Positions 17,860 through 27,749 of a stretch of 64,000 bases of DNA are shown here, piece by piece. The notes beneath the pieces were generated by a model, which was given only the letters and a program-made list of their open reading frames with translations, did no database searches and was not told where the DNA came from. The stretch is from contig CAMYAY010000004.1 in NCBI GenBank assembly GCA_947253945.1, positions 1 to 64,000 on the forward strand, written 5' to 3'. The first letter of the stretch is position 1. Each line of letters opens with the position of its first letter. This DNA comes from an uncultured Candidatus Saccharibacteria bacterium (GTDB taxonomy: Bacteria > Patescibacteriota > Saccharimonadia > Saccharimonadales > Saccharimonadaceae). The position numbers and the translations under genes were made by a program.

Positions 17860-19668
17860 ATGCAAAGAACACTAGCAATTGAGAGTGTTAAACATGTCGG
17901 CGAGACCATCAAAGTCGCCGGCTGGGTCAACACAAGACGCGACCACGGTGGCGTTATCTTTGTTGACCTTCGCGACCATACTGGTCTAGTACAGCTGGTC
18001 TTCAACCCAGACGACCCAGCTATGTTTAAAGATGCCGAAGGCCTCCGTGACGAATTTTGTATCAGCGCGGAAGGTCTAGTGCGCAATCGCGGCGCAGGGC
18101 TCGAAAACCCACATATTCCAACTGGTACAGTAGAGGTTGTGGCTCAAAAATTAGAGATTTTAAACCGTTCCGAGCCTTTACCAGTGGCCACTAAAGACGA
18201 AGGACAACAATCAAGCGAGGAGATGCGGCTTAAATATCGCTTCCTCGACCTCCGTCGTCCAAGTATGCAAAAAATGATTAGTGAACGCGACCGCTTCTAT
18301 CGTGTAATTCGACACTACATGGAAGACCACGACTTTACTGAGGTAGCTACACCAATTCTCGCTAACTCTAGCCCAGAAGGTGCACGTGACTTTTTGATTC
18401 CATCACGTCTTCGCCCTGGTCAATTCTACGCCTTACCGCAGGCTCCACAACAGTTTAAACAGCTATTAATGGTTGGTGGTGTGCCAAAATACTACCAAAT
18501 CGCCGCCTGCTTCCGCGATGAAGACCCACGCGCCGACCGCCTCTATGGTGAATTCTACCAGTTAGACCTTGAGATGAGCTTCGTTGACAAAGGTGAAACA
18601 GTTCGTCAGACTATCGAACCGTTAATTCTTAATCTTACACAAGACTTTGGTGGCAAAAAGCTAGTCAACACCTATCGCTCTGCCGACTTTACTTATGCTA
18701 AACCAACCGACGTGCCGCGCATCCCGTACACCGTTGCAATGGAAACATACGGCACCGATAAACCTGACTTGCGTTACGGTATGCCGCTAGTTGAACTAAC
18801 TGATGCACTAAAAAATACTAGCTTTGGTGTCTTTGCTAAGGCGGAATGTGTCAAGGCAATTTGTGTTAAAGGTGGCGCCGCAATGCCACGCAGCCAAATC
18901 GACCTCTTCACTGAGATGGCACGCAAAAATGGCGCTGGTGGTCTAGCCTACTTGACTTACAAAAATAACGAGATTAAGAGTCCGATTGCTAAATTCCTCG
19001 CACCAGCTGAGCTTGATGAGATTACCAAGCGTACCGAGGCTACCGATGGCGACATTGTCTTCTTTGGCGCCGACAAACGCGACTTAGTCAACAAGGTACT
19101 TGGTAAACTCCGCATTGCATTCGCTGACTACCAAGGTCTAAAGCACGATGATGAAGTTGCCCTCTGCTGGATTACTGACTTCCCATTCTATGAATACGAC
19201 GAGGCTAATAAGCGTGTCGACTTCGGCCACAATCCATTCTCGATGCCACGTGGCGGCTTAAAGGCACTTACTGACGCCAAGACCGACGCGGATAAGCTCG
19301 CAATTGTCGCCGACCAATACGATATGGTAATGAATGGCTATGAAATTTGCTCGGGTGCAGTCCGCAATCACAACCCTGAGATTATGTATCAGGTATTTGG
19401 TCTGCTTGGCTACAACAAGGAATACGTCGACCAAAAATTCGGCGCAATGCTCAACGCCTTCCGCTTTGGTGCACCACCGCATGCCGGTTGCGCCTTCGGC
19501 ATCGACCGCATCTTCATGGTCATGGAAAACACCGACAATATCCGTGATATCGTCGCCTTCCCGAAGAATGGTTCTGGCATCGACCTCATGATGAGTTCAC
19601 CGAACACCGTGTTCGACTCTCAGCTCAAAGAACTTCACGTTGGTATTGTCGAAACTAATACCGACTAA
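17860..19668 (+). CDS. aspS: aspartyl-tRNA synthetase, bacterial type
   Basis: Charges tRNA-Asp, and possibly tRNA-Asn if non-discriminating. The 602 residues contain the OB-fold anticodon-binding domain (residues 1-~110), the class II core with motif 2 (ACFRDEDPRADRLYGEFYQLDLEMSF), the bacterial GAD insert (~290-410) and motif 3 (GAPPHAGCAFGIDRIFM). An AAGGAAAGG site precedes the ATG, and TGTGG-TAAAAT at 17823-17828 gives its own promoter inside the upstream gene's end. A terminator follows directly. Confidence 0.97.
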   Translation: MQRTLAIESVKHVGETIKVAGWVNTRRDHGGVIFVDLRDHTGLVQLVFNPDDPAMFKDAEGLRDEFCISAEGLVRNRGAGLENPHIPTGTVEVVAQKLEILNRSEPLPVATKDEGQQSSEEMRLKYRFLDLRRPSMQKMISERDRFYRVIRHYMEDHDFTEVATPILANSSPEGARDFLIPSRLRPGQFYALPQAPQQFKQLLMVGGVPKYYQIAACFRDEDPRADRLYGEFYQLDLEMSFVDKGETVRQTIEPLILNLTQDFGGKKLVNTYRSADFTYAKPTDVPRIPYTVAMETYGTDKPDLRYGMPLVELTDALKNTSFGVFAKAECVKAICVKGGAAMPRSQIDLFTEMARKNGAGGLAYLTYKNNEIKSPIAKFLAPAELDEITKRTEATDGDIVFFGADKRDLVNKVLGKLRIAFADYQGLKHDDEVALCWITDFPFYEYDEANKRVDFGHNPFSMPRGGLKALTDAKTDADKLAIVADQYDMVMNGYEICSGAVRNHNPEIMYQVFGLLGYNKEYVDQKFGAMLNAFRFGAPPHAGCAFGIDRIFMVMENTDNIRDIVAFPKNGSGIDLMMSSPNTVFDSQLKELHVGIVETNTD

Positions 19669-19671
19669 ACC

Positions 19672-19700
19672 AAAATCACCCCTGCAAAGGGGTGATTTTT
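19672..19700. terminator. bidirectional terminator between aspS and the TylF-like gene
   Basis: AAAATCACCCC/GGGGTGATTTT forms an 11-base stem with loop TGCAAA and is flanked by A and T runs, so it can stop both converging transcripts. Confidence 0.92.
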
Positions 19701-19705
19701 GATCT

Positions 19706-20344
19706 CTACTTTAGTTGGATAATTGCCAGCGAGGCTTGCAACCGCGGACCAGACTTAATTAAATTACAGTGCGCATTACACCATTCATCCACTGCCTGTC
19801 GCGCACCCGGCAGATGTTCATTGCCGTAATCGTCCACAACAATCGCAGCACCCGGCATCCAACGGCCAGCGCAAGCCGCAAAGCTATCTTTAATACTGCC
19901 GTAAAAATCACCATCGAAGTAAGCAAATGCAATCCGCTCCGGCACATCACTCGGCGTTAAATCAGCAAACCAGCCCTTCTTTATCTCCGGCAAAGGCAGC
20001 CCAGCGCGCTTGAAATTCTCTATTACTTCGCGCTTCGTGGCTTTTAGCTCGCCTCGTTTAAATTCTTGTCCTAACCCAGCGCGGTCTGCTGCAGTCTTAT
20101 CTGGTAACCCATCAAACGAATCATAGATATAAAGCTGACGCTGCGGAGCAATTGCGCGCAATAAGCGCATTAAAAACAAACTGGTCGTGCCCTTGTAACA
20201 GCCAAATTCAACGACATCGCCCACTACATCAGCCACAATCACCTGTTGCAATGCCATCAAAATCAGCCTAATTTCCTCTGGGCTAACTTGGTCAGACACC
20301 AGCTGGTGTTGAGCGATTACTTTGGCGATATCAAATTTCATCAT
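19706..20344 (-). CDS. TylF/MycF-like class I methyltransferase
   Basis: A 212-residue SAM-dependent methyltransferase. VVEFGCYKGTTSLFLMRLL is the SAM-binding loop, YIYDSFDGLP follows, and IAFAYFDGDFYGSIKDS with AAIVVDDYG carries the metal-binding acidic residues. This layout matches the TylF family that O-methylates sugars. Its start shares one base with the gpmA stop (TAATG), so it is coupled to gpmA. Given the glycosyltransferases at 52-57 kb, a surface-glycan substrate is possible but unproven. Confidence 0.82.
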   Translation of the reverse strand: MMKFDIAKVIAQHQLVSDQVSPEEIRLILMALQQVIVADVVGDVVEFGCYKGTTSLFLMRLLRAIAPQRQLYIYDSFDGLPDKTAADRAGLGQEFKRGELKATKREVIENFKRAGLPLPEIKKGWFADLTPSDVPERIAFAYFDGDFYGSIKDSFAACAGRWMPGAAIVVDDYGNEHLPGARQAVDEWCNAHCNLIKSGPRLQASLAIIQLK

Positions 20345-20979
20345 TAAGCGTGAGTTTGCTCAATATCAGCGTGCATTTCTTCACGCGACACTGCGCGGCC
20401 CTCAGCATCTACCCGATATTCAAGCACTGTACCAAATTTCATCTCAAAATGAGCAATATCAGCATCAGAAATACCGTCAATATACTTCACTAGTGCACGG
20501 ATTGAATTGCCATGCGCTACAAATAAGATATTTTCGCCCTGCTGCAACTTACTAACAATCTGTTCGCGATACCATGGCACTACACGATTATAAACATCAT
20601 GCAATGTTTCGCCATTTGGAATTGGCTCGTCAAAATTACGGCGAATAGCGTTAAACTTATCGTCGCCAACCTTAGCCTTAACATCCCATTTGTTTAGCCC
20701 AGTGTAGTCACCATAATCACGCTCATTCAGTTCAGACACTGCCGTATAAGATGGATTATCCTGACCTTGCACTTTCATGACTTGCTGCATAGTCTCAATC
20801 GACCGCTTGAGCTTGCTTGTGTAAATTTCGTCAAACTTAATATCCTTAACTAGCTCGCCCATCTTCAAGGCATCACTGGCGCCCTTTGGCGTCAAAGAAA
20901 CATCTGTCCAGCCAGTCCACTTACCGAGTAAGTTCCATTCGCTTTCACCGTGCCGCATCAATACTAATTTACCGCTCAT
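20344..20979 (-). CDS. gpmA: 2,3-bisphosphoglycerate-dependent phosphoglycerate mutase
   Basis: Interconverts 3- and 2-phosphoglycerate in glycolysis. At 211 residues it has the RHG phosphohistidine motif (R9-H10-G11, LMRHGESEWN), WTGWTDVSLTPKG, the YGDYTGLNK and PNGETLHDV segments, and VAHGNSIRALV with the second catalytic His. AAGGAG precedes the ATG; a TATAAT at 21011-21016 drives it. It complements eno, pyk, pgk and tpiA elsewhere in the window. Confidence 0.96.
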   Translation of the reverse strand: MSGKLVLMRHGESEWNLLGKWTGWTDVSLTPKGASDALKMGELVKDIKFDEIYTSKLKRSIETMQQVMKVQGQDNPSYTAVSELNERDYGDYTGLNKWDVKAKVGDDKFNAIRRNFDEPIPNGETLHDVYNRVVPWYREQIVSKLQQGENILFVAHGNSIRALVKYIDGISDADIAHFEMKFGTVLEYRVDAEGRAVSREEMHADIEQTHA

Positions 20980-21026
20980 ATTACTCCTTTTTATTTAATA
21001 TCCTGCATTCATTATAACACTTTTAT

Positions 21027-22337
21027 CTAGTCATTCCACTGTTCCAGTAAGGTAAATTGATGGCCAACAATCTCAATAATTGATTCACCGTTAGCGCCCT
21101 GATGCTCTAGCTCACGCGCGATGCCACTGCGTTGTAAAATATCGCGCAACCGGTTTACGCCAAAAGTATTGTCAAAGTCAGTCTTCTCAGCAAACTTTTC
21201 AATTCGATCACCAGTCACTACATATACCGTACCACTATCGCGCTCTTCACGAGTCACCCACCAAGTTGAATTTAACTGCTTCTTCGATAACTCAATCACC
21301 TCTGGTGTATCATCTAGCATTTCGGCTTCCGCCGCTGTCTGCTCAGCCTGCGCCTGTCGCTCATCCGCGACTACTACCGACAATTTACGCAATAGTTCCT
21401 TGGTACCATGATGCGCCTGCGACGATAATAGGTAAATTGGACTCTTCGTCACCTGCTTCAGCTCATCCAACTGCATAGTAGCGATTTCGTCATCAACTAA
21501 ATCAGTTTTAGTAATCGCAATAATCTCCGGTTTGCCTGCCAAATCGGCCGAATACTGCGTCAACTCACTACGAATCTTCTGATAATCACCGCTGATATCA
21601 TTTGACATTACATCAATCATATGTAGAATCACCGCCGTGCGTTCAACGTGACGCAAAAACTCGTCGCCCAGTCCTTTGCCTTGGCTAGCACCCTCAATCA
21701 GTCCTGGAATATCGGCAATTAAAAGCGACTTGCCATCAACATCAGCCACACCAAGATTTGGTGTTAACGTCGTAAATGCATAATTGGCAATCTCAGGACG
21801 AGCATTGCTTACTACTGACAGAAAAGTTGACTTACCAGCATTAGGAAATCCCACTAAACCGACATCTGCTACCATTTTTAGCTCTAACTGAGCAGTAAAC
21901 TTCTCACCTTTCGTGCCGACTTCTGCCACTCGTGGCAACTGACGAGTCGATGACTTAAAATGAGCGTTACCAAAGCCGCCCTCGCCACCGCGCGCCACAA
22001 TCGCCCGCTGACCAACCTCGGTTAAATCAGCAATCACTTCACCATCGCGCCGCACGATTGTGCCAAGCGGCACCTTAACCAGCCTATCAACACCGTTGGC
22101 ACCATGCATCTTGCGCTTGCCGCCCGCACCGCCATCCTGTGCCTTTAGCTCTGGTTTAAACCGGAATTCTGCCAAAGTATTCACATTGCTATCCGCTACA
22201 AACACCACATTGCCGCCATCACCGCCATCACCGCCGTCTGGGCCGCCCTTTTCGACGTATTTTTCATGGCGTAAACTAACCGCGCCGTTACCACCACGGC
22301 CGGCTTCAATAAATACTTCTGCGGTATCAGCAAACAT
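21027..22337 (-). CDS. obgE: GTPase ObgE/CgtA
   Basis: Essential GTPase in 50S ribosome maturation and stress response. Its 436 residues comprise a Gly-rich Obg fold (1-~158, GGPDGGDGGDGGNVVF), the G domain (GFPNAGKSTFLS, DIPGLIEGASQGKGLG, TKTD) and a C-terminal OCT domain. TAAAAT (22347-22352) ends 9 bases before the ATG and no ribosome binding site is visible. It is divergent from uvrC. Confidence 0.97.
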   Translation of the reverse strand: MFADTAEVFIEAGRGGNGAVSLRHEKYVEKGGPDGGDGGDGGNVVFVADSNVNTLAEFRFKPELKAQDGGAGGKRKMHGANGVDRLVKVPLGTIVRRDGEVIADLTEVGQRAIVARGGEGGFGNAHFKSSTRQLPRVAEVGTKGEKFTAQLELKMVADVGLVGFPNAGKSTFLSVVSNARPEIANYAFTTLTPNLGVADVDGKSLLIADIPGLIEGASQGKGLGDEFLRHVERTAVILHMIDVMSNDISGDYQKIRSELTQYSADLAGKPEIIAITKTDLVDDEIATMQLDELKQVTKSPIYLLSSQAHHGTKELLRKLSVVVADERQAQAEQTAAEAEMLDDTPEVIELSKKQLNSTWWVTREERDSGTVYVVTGDRIEKFAEKTDFDNTFGVNRLRDILQRSGIARELEHQGANGESIIEIVGHQFTLLEQWND

Positions 22338-22401
22338 AATACTTCTATTTTACCAGATTCTTGCAATAATTGCTATTTTATTTTGTGGTAAAATAGACCT
22401 A

Positions 22402-23940
22402 GTGAATCAATTACTAGCCGACAAACTCAAAACCCTCCCTGATTGCCCTGGTGTCTACTTCCATAAAGACGCCAACGGGGCAGTAATTTACGTCGGCAAA
22501 GCGTCCATTTTAAAACGGCGCGTCATGCAATACTTTAATCGCGAACATCCAGACGCAAAAACTCGCGCTTTAGTAGCTGACATCGCTATGACGGACTGGA
22601 TTGAAACCGATTCAGAGATTGATGCGTTATTCCTCGAAAACGAGATGATTAAACGCTACTTGCCACGCTATAACATCTTACTTCGCGATAACAAAAACGT
22701 CTGCTATGTCCGCATTAATTTCTCCGCCGAATGGCCAACCCTCACCATCACCCGTCTACCCAACGGCGATGACGCCACCTATATCGGGCCATTTTACAGT
22801 GCCACGCCACTCAAAAAAGCGCTGCATTGCCTCCGCCGCGTCTTTCCCTATCTTACCAACGCAAGCGAGCAAGGCTCCGCGCTCATGCAGCAGCTTCACC
22901 TAATACCAGCCGGCACTAGTGTTGATTACAAATCCGACCTCCATATGCTTGTACGCTACCTGCAAGGTGATTGGAGTAAAATCACTCGCGAGGTTAAGGC
23001 TGCCATGCTCGACGCTAGTAAACAGCTAGACTTCGAACGGGCTGCCAGCCTCCGCAACCGATTGCGCGCACTCGAAGAACTTAAACGCCAAATTATCTTC
23101 GGTCGCGCCGAATTTATGGATATCAGCAAGGATAAGGCACTAACCGGCGCCCAAAAATTATTTTGCCTAACAGGGATACCACGCCGCATCGAAGCCTACG
23201 ATATCTCCCATCAAGGTGGACAAGATGTAGTGGGTTCAATGGTGGTCTTTACCAATGGCGTCGCCGATAAACAATCATACCGTAAATTTAAAATTTCTAA
23301 GCAACGCAACAACGACTACGCCGCGATGGACGAGGTGATGCAACGCCGCTTCTCGTCGCGCCATAAAAATTGGCCACGTCCCGACTTAATTGTAGTGGAT
23401 GGCGGCGGCCCACAAGTCCGTGCCGTAGCACCTCTGGTAGATGGCATACCGTTAATTGGCCTCGCGAAGGAAAATGACCTGATTATTGTCAGCGCCACCG
23501 ATTCCCATATCAACACCGAGGTCATTGCCAGCCTTATCCAGCAGCCACTATCTGGAGTTAACGTCACGCTAGAAGGAGGTTATTACCAGATTAACCTCCA
23601 TGCCGGCATGATACATACTGCCGGTCACAGCTTCACCTTCCGCGGACACAATATCATCAATCGCTACACCGACCTATTGCAGCTCATTCAACGCCTACGC
23701 GACGAATCTCACCGCTTTGCAGTCGCTTATCATGAGGTAATAAAGCGTCAACGTGGTGTTAGCAGTGTCTTGAATGATATTCCAGGAGTCGGGCCAAAAC
23801 GCCGTCAACTTCTATTGCGCCACTTTGGCTCAGTTAAAGCAATTGCCGGCGCCCCCGAAGCCGAACTAACAAATTTAGTTGGCGCAAAATTAGCCGCTAC
23901 CATTAAATCAAAATTACAAAACAACTCGGATATGTTATAA
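22402..23940 (+). CDS. uvrC: excinuclease ABC subunit C
   Basis: Makes both incisions in nucleotide excision repair. From GTG at 22402 the protein has 512 residues: GIY-YIG nuclease at the start (GVYFHKDANGAVIYVGKA), a UVR motif (DFERAASLRNRLRAL), an RNase H-like C-terminal nuclease (AYDISHQGG, PDLIVVDGGGPQ) and a helix-hairpin-helix (LNDIPGVGPKRRQLLLRHFGS). It is about 90 residues shorter than usual. The frame stays open upstream, but those codons oppose obgE; TAAAAT (22389-22394) sits 7 bases before the GTG. No uvrA or uvrB here. Confidence 0.95.
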   Translation: MNQLLADKLKTLPDCPGVYFHKDANGAVIYVGKASILKRRVMQYFNREHPDAKTRALVADIAMTDWIETDSEIDALFLENEMIKRYLPRYNILLRDNKNVCYVRINFSAEWPTLTITRLPNGDDATYIGPFYSATPLKKALHCLRRVFPYLTNASEQGSALMQQLHLIPAGTSVDYKSDLHMLVRYLQGDWSKITREVKAAMLDASKQLDFERAASLRNRLRALEELKRQIIFGRAEFMDISKDKALTGAQKLFCLTGIPRRIEAYDISHQGGQDVVGSMVVFTNGVADKQSYRKFKISKQRNNDYAAMDEVMQRRFSSRHKNWPRPDLIVVDGGGPQVRAVAPLVDGIPLIGLAKENDLIIVSATDSHINTEVIASLIQQPLSGVNVTLEGGYYQINLHAGMIHTAGHSFTFRGHNIINRYTDLLQLIQRLRDESHRFAVAYHEVIKRQRGVSSVLNDIPGVGPKRRQLLLRHFGSVKAIAGAPEAELTNLVGAKLAATIKSKLQNNSDML

Positions 23941-23948
23941 TTAATGTA

Positions 23949-24341
23949 ATGCAGAGGTATATTTTATTTGCCATTCGTTGGCTATCCTGCTCGGCCGGGC
24001 TTTACATTTCAGTAGAGTTATTTGGTCACAATAGCTTGCACGACTTACTCGGCAATATCGGCATTTTTCTGATTGCCGGCCTCATTTTCTCTATTATCAA
24101 TGCCGTTGTCAAGCCAGTTGTTACTGTCATGTCGTTGCCGTTTATGCTTGCCACCATGGGTTTATTTACTATTGTCATCAATGGCTTCATGGTTTGGCTC
24201 ACCATTGTACTGTTGCCACCAATAAAAATGTCATTTTTATGGGCAATGGTTAGCAGTTTAATCGTAAGTCTGTTAAACTATTTAATAAATAGCTTAACGC
24301 CAAATAAGTTAATAAAGGAGGGGACAAATGAAACTAACTGA
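23949..24341 (+). CDS. four-span holin-like membrane protein (phage holin family 4)
   Basis: A 130-residue protein with four predicted spans. The stretch NIGIFLIAGLIFSIINAVVKPVVTVMSLPFMLATMGLFTIVINGFMVWL is typical of the mycobacterial-type phage holin family 4. These are widespread chromosomal proteins, usually not lytic, of unclear function. TATAAT (23936-23941) overlaps the uvrC stop and ends 7 bases before this ATG. Its end overlaps secG by 14 bases. Confidence 0.85.
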   Translation: MQRYILFAIRWLSCSAGLYISVELFGHNSLHDLLGNIGIFLIAGLIFSIINAVVKPVVTVMSLPFMLATMGLFTIVINGFMVWLTIVLLPPIKMSFLWAMVSSLIVSLLNYLINSLTPNKLIKEGTNETN

Positions 24342-24552
24342 TATTCTAGGCACAATTACCGTAATTAGCTCGGTATTAATGGTGGTAGCAATCCTACTGC
24401 AAGCACGTGGCGCATCACTCGGCGCTGGTTCAGGTGCAAGTGGCGAGCTTTTTACCACCCGTCGTGGCTTTGAGAAGAACCTTTACGATTCAACTATCGT
24501 TTTGGCTATCATCTTCGTACTAAGCCTATTCATCAACTTGGTTATCTCTTAA
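24328..24552 (+). CDS. secG: preprotein translocase subunit SecG
   Basis: A 74-residue protein with two spans (ITVISSVLMVVAILLQA and STIVLAIIFVLSLFINLV) around the cytoplasmic GASGELFTTRRGFEK loop, the usual SecG layout. It assists SecYE during protein export. AAGGAGGGG precedes the ATG. Its stop TAA shares a base with the ATG of the next gene (TAATG). Confidence 0.93.
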   Translation: MKLTDILGTITVISSVLMVVAILLQARGASLGAGSGASGELFTTRRGFEKNLYDSTIVLAIIFVLSLFINLVIS

Positions 24553-26357
24553 TGACTCAGAAAAAATCGCGTAATTCTACCACCGCCAGCGTCAAAACCG
24601 ACCGGCACCTCAAGACCGTTCGCAAACGGATTAATTCAGTCGGTCGCGTCATCATTAAACATTGCAACAGATTTATCGTCCAGCGCCGCGATAACCTATT
24701 AGGGGCGCGAACGCCAGTAGTAGTCTGGATTTTAATTATCTCTAGTCTAATTACATTAAGTGTCGTACAGAACATTATCGGTTCGCATAACGATATCGTC
24801 GCCATCCCAGCTGCGGGCGGCGCTTATACAGAAGGTGTAATTGACAAAATTACTTCAATCAATCCAATCTACGCCACCACTGATAGCGAAAAGGCAGCTA
24901 GCTCTCTAGTCTATAGTAGTCTGGTGTCATACGACACCACTGGTAAATTACGTGGTAAGTTGGCTGACAACTGGACAGTTAGCCCAGATGGCAAGCTATG
25001 GACAATCAAACTACGCGACAAACTTAAATGGAGTGATAACACGCCACTCACCGCCGACGATGTCGCCTATACCCTAAAGCTAATTAAAACACCCGAAATC
25101 AATTCCCCACTCATCGACAACTGGAAAAATGTTACTATTAAAGTCAAAGACCCAACTACAATAGAACTAACCACGCCAACGCCATATCTATCGTTACCGA
25201 ATGCCCTCACTTTTGGTATTTTACCGAAACATATTCTAGACAGTAAATCAGCCGCCGATATCACGACACTCTCTACTAAAGCGCCACAAAAAATCATCGG
25301 TAGCGGTGCATTTAAGCTACGCTCCGTAGAAACCCGCAACAAGCAAACCGTTTGGTCATTTGTTGTTAACCCTTATTATTACGGCGTCAAACCACTCTTG
25401 CAGCAAATTGCGATTCGCATCTACCCAAATCAGGACGCCATGTTAGATGGACTCAAAAAGGGCGAGGTCAACGCCGCCAGCAATATCAACATTGATAAAA
25501 TTAGTCAATTCAACAATAGCCACCATATTGTACAGCTAGATACTACCGACGGTGTATTTGCAATATTTAACAATAGTAGCGACTTATCAAACGACCCTCA
25601 ACTCCGCTCGGCGCTATCGCTTGGTGTTGACCGCGCGCAGATTATCCAGCAAGTAACCGCCGTCAATGGTGTCAAACCCGCTCGACCATTAAATACGCCA
25701 CTCGCCAATGGCGTCTACCAATCAGTTGACCAACTAAAACAACCTGAATTTAATCGCAAACTAGCCGAAGATTTGCTGGATAAGGCTGGCTGGGTACGTC
25801 AAAACGGTAGCGATTACCGCATAAAAGGCAATCGCACACTTCAGCTTAACATCGTCGCCATTAAATCAACTAATTACGCTAAAGTTGCTGATTTACTAGC
25901 CAAAGCTTGGCGCGAACTTGGCGTCGACGCCAAAGTTACCAAAGTTGATACCGACACCGCGCAACAATCAACCTTGTCACCGCGTAACTACGACGTCCTA
26001 GTATATCAGTACCACCTTGGCGCCGACCCCGACCAATATTCCTACTGGGCGGGCAAAGAGGCCAGCGACACTGGGCTAAATTACGCTAACTACAAATCCA
26101 AACGCGCCGATGTTTATTTGGCAAACGGGCGTAGTGCCATTAATGCGCAAAAACGTGAATCGAGTTACTTGGCGTTCGCCAAACAATGGTTGTATGACGT
26201 GCCAGCAATAGCTCTCTACCAGCCGAGTGTATATTTTGCTGTGCAAAAGGGCGTCAATACATTACAAAATGGCGGCTACTTAACCGATATCGGTGGGCGC
26301 TTCTATAATATTAGCACCTGGACTGTTCGGTCAAGCGCCGCCATGGCTACACCCTAA
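24552..26357 (+). CDS. membrane-anchored family 5 solute-binding protein (peptide type)
   Basis: A 601-residue protein with a ~55-residue basic cytoplasmic tail, one span (PVVVWILIISSLITLSVVQNI) and an SBP family 5 domain. The DNWTVSPDGKLWTIKLRDKLKWSDNTPLTADDVAYTL stretch is the family signature, and GSGAF and ALSLGVDRAQI follow. Family members bind oligopeptides or related solutes for ABC import. It has a span where a lipoprotein signal is expected, and no Opp-type permease or ATPase is beside it. Translation is coupled to secG. Confidence 0.9.
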   Translation: MTQKKSRNSTTASVKTDRHLKTVRKRINSVGRVIIKHCNRFIVQRRDNLLGARTPVVVWILIISSLITLSVVQNIIGSHNDIVAIPAAGGAYTEGVIDKITSINPIYATTDSEKAASSLVYSSLVSYDTTGKLRGKLADNWTVSPDGKLWTIKLRDKLKWSDNTPLTADDVAYTLKLIKTPEINSPLIDNWKNVTIKVKDPTTIELTTPTPYLSLPNALTFGILPKHILDSKSAADITTLSTKAPQKIIGSGAFKLRSVETRNKQTVWSFVVNPYYYGVKPLLQQIAIRIYPNQDAMLDGLKKGEVNAASNINIDKISQFNNSHHIVQLDTTDGVFAIFNNSSDLSNDPQLRSALSLGVDRAQIIQQVTAVNGVKPARPLNTPLANGVYQSVDQLKQPEFNRKLAEDLLDKAGWVRQNGSDYRIKGNRTLQLNIVAIKSTNYAKVADLLAKAWRELGVDAKVTKVDTDTAQQSTLSPRNYDVLVYQYHLGADPDQYSYWAGKEASDTGLNYANYKSKRADVYLANGRSAINAQKRESSYLAFAKQWLYDVPAIALYQPSVYFAVQKGVNTLQNGGYLTDIGGRFYNISTWTVRSSAAMATP

Positions 26358-26361
26358 CTAA

Positions 26362-27651
26362 TTAGCGATTGCTAAATGGGTTGGCCAAACGCAACGTATT
26401 GTTACTATCGCTGTAAATACGCAATAGTTCATTGTATTTCGCCACGCGGTCGGTACGCGACAATGAACCTGTCTTAATCTGCTGACAATTCAAGCCAACC
26501 GCCAAGTGAGCAATTGTCGTATCTTCAGTTTCACCCGAGCGGTGACTCATTACCGTAGTAAAGCCATTAGCCTTGGCTAGCTGGACAGCGCGAATTGTCT
26601 CAGATAGCGACCCGATCTGATTTGGCTTAATCAGAATTGAGTTCGCTGCCTTTAAACTAATCGCTTTCTGTAATCGTGCAACATTTGTCACCAATAAATC
26701 ATCGCCCACGAGCTGGATCTGATTACCTAACTTGGCTTCAAGCTTAGCCCAGTTATCCCAGTCCTCTTCGTCTAGGCCATCTTCAACACTGACAATCGGA
26801 TTGTTACGCACTAGGCCCTCGATAAACTCAATCATCTGGTCAGAATTGAGCTGCTTGCCTTCAACCTTCATATCATAAATGCCATCATGATAAAATTCAC
26901 TCGACGCTACATCCAACGCCAAAACAAAATCTTCGCCCAAACGATATCCCGCACGGCTAATTGCCTGCTCAACCAAATGAAGCGGCTCAGAGTTGCCGTT
27001 CTGTACGCGCGGGGCATAGCCACCCTCATCGCCAACCGTAGTAGGATAATCACAGTCCTTTAGCACCTTAGCTAAGCTATGGAATACATTGCACGACCGC
27101 TCAAGTGCCGTTGGAAAGTCAGGTGCTGACAACGGGATAATCATAAATTCCTGAATATCTGTGCTCCAAGAAGCATGCGCACCGCCGTTCATGACATTCA
27201 TCATTGGCATCGGCAAAGTCAAATCAGCAATATCATTCCCTACCATTTTTGCAATGTAACGATATAGCGGCAAATGCTCCGAATTTGCCTCCGCCTTTGC
27301 AGCCGCCAAACTAACTGACAAAATTGCGTTAGCACCGAGTTCGCTCTTATTGTCAGTGCCGTCAATATTCAGCATGGCATGGTCAAGCGCATCTTGGTCT
27401 GAAGCCTCGTAGCCAATTAGGTTAGGCGCAATAACGCCATTAACATTATTGACCGCCTTATTGACACCCTTACCCATAAAGTAATCGCCGCCATCGCGTA
27501 GCTCCAAAGCCTCGGCAGCGCCAGTCGATGCACCACTTGGCACTCCGGCACGGCCCAATGCACCATCTTCTAGGCGTACCTCCGTCTCAACAGTCGGATT
27601 GCCACGTGAATCAAGAATCCAACGCGCTTTAATAGATTGAATTTTTGCCAT
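26362..27651 (-). CDS. eno: enolase
   Basis: Converts 2-phosphoglycerate to phosphoenolpyruvate. The 429 residues have [10 protein letters not shown] near the start, [25 protein letters not shown] with the catalytic Glu, VGDDLLVTN, and [16 protein letters not shown] followed by [14 protein letters not shown] precedes the ATG and TATAAT is at 27687-27692. It is divergent from ldh and converges with the binding-protein gene with a 4-base gap. Confidence 0.98.
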   Translation of the reverse strand: MAKIQSIKARWILDSRGNPTVETEVRLEDGALGRAGVPSGASTGAAEALELRDGGDYFMGKGVNKAVNNVNGVIAPNLIGYEASDQDALDHAMLNIDGTDNKSELGANAILSVSLAAAKAEANSEHLPLYRYIAKMVGNDIADLTLPMPMMNVMNGGAHASWSTDIQEFMIIPLSAPDFPTALERSCNVFHSLAKVLKDCDYPTTVGDEGGYAPRVQNGNSEPLHLVEQAISRAGYRLGEDFVLALDVASSEFYHDGIYDMKVEGKQLNSDQMIEFIEGLVRNNPIVSVEDGLDEEDWDNWAKLEAKLGNQIQLVGDDLLVTNVARLQKAISLKAANSILIKPNQIGSLSETIRAVQLAKANGFTTVMSHRSGETEDTTIAHLAVGLNCQQIKTGSLSRTDRVAKYNELLRIYSDSNNTLRLANPFSNR

Positions 27652-27686
27652 TTTGCTCCTTTGTTATTTTTTAAATCTACAGTTGT

Positions 27687-27719
27687 ATTATAGCACTTAT
27701 GCCAATAATGTGCTAAAAT
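27687..27719. promoter_or_regulatory. divergent eno/ldh promoters with a symmetric core
   Basis: Minus-strand TATAAT (27687-27692) for eno and plus-strand TAAAAT (27714-27719) for ldh are both preceded by TG-type extensions. Together they create the inverted repeat ATAGCACTT-N9-ATGTGCTAA (27690-27716), which spans both -10 boxes. Confidence 0.65.
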
Positions 27720-27749
27720 AAAGCTGGTTAAAGATACAGAAAGGAACAA

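Noticed and set aside
22060..22401. The 114-codon extension at the start of the uvrC frame
   Set aside because: It opposes obgE, has biased composition from that gene, and crosses the uvrC -10 box; GTG at 22402 gives the normal GIY-YIG start.
23949..24341. Prophage, because of the holin-like protein
   Set aside because: No other phage genes are nearby; this holin family is common on bacterial chromosomes.
26358..26380. Small hairpin TTAGC/GCTAA at the eno/SBP convergence considered as a terminator
   Set aside because: The stem is only 5-6 bases, AT-rich, has no U tract, and lies in eno coding sequence.
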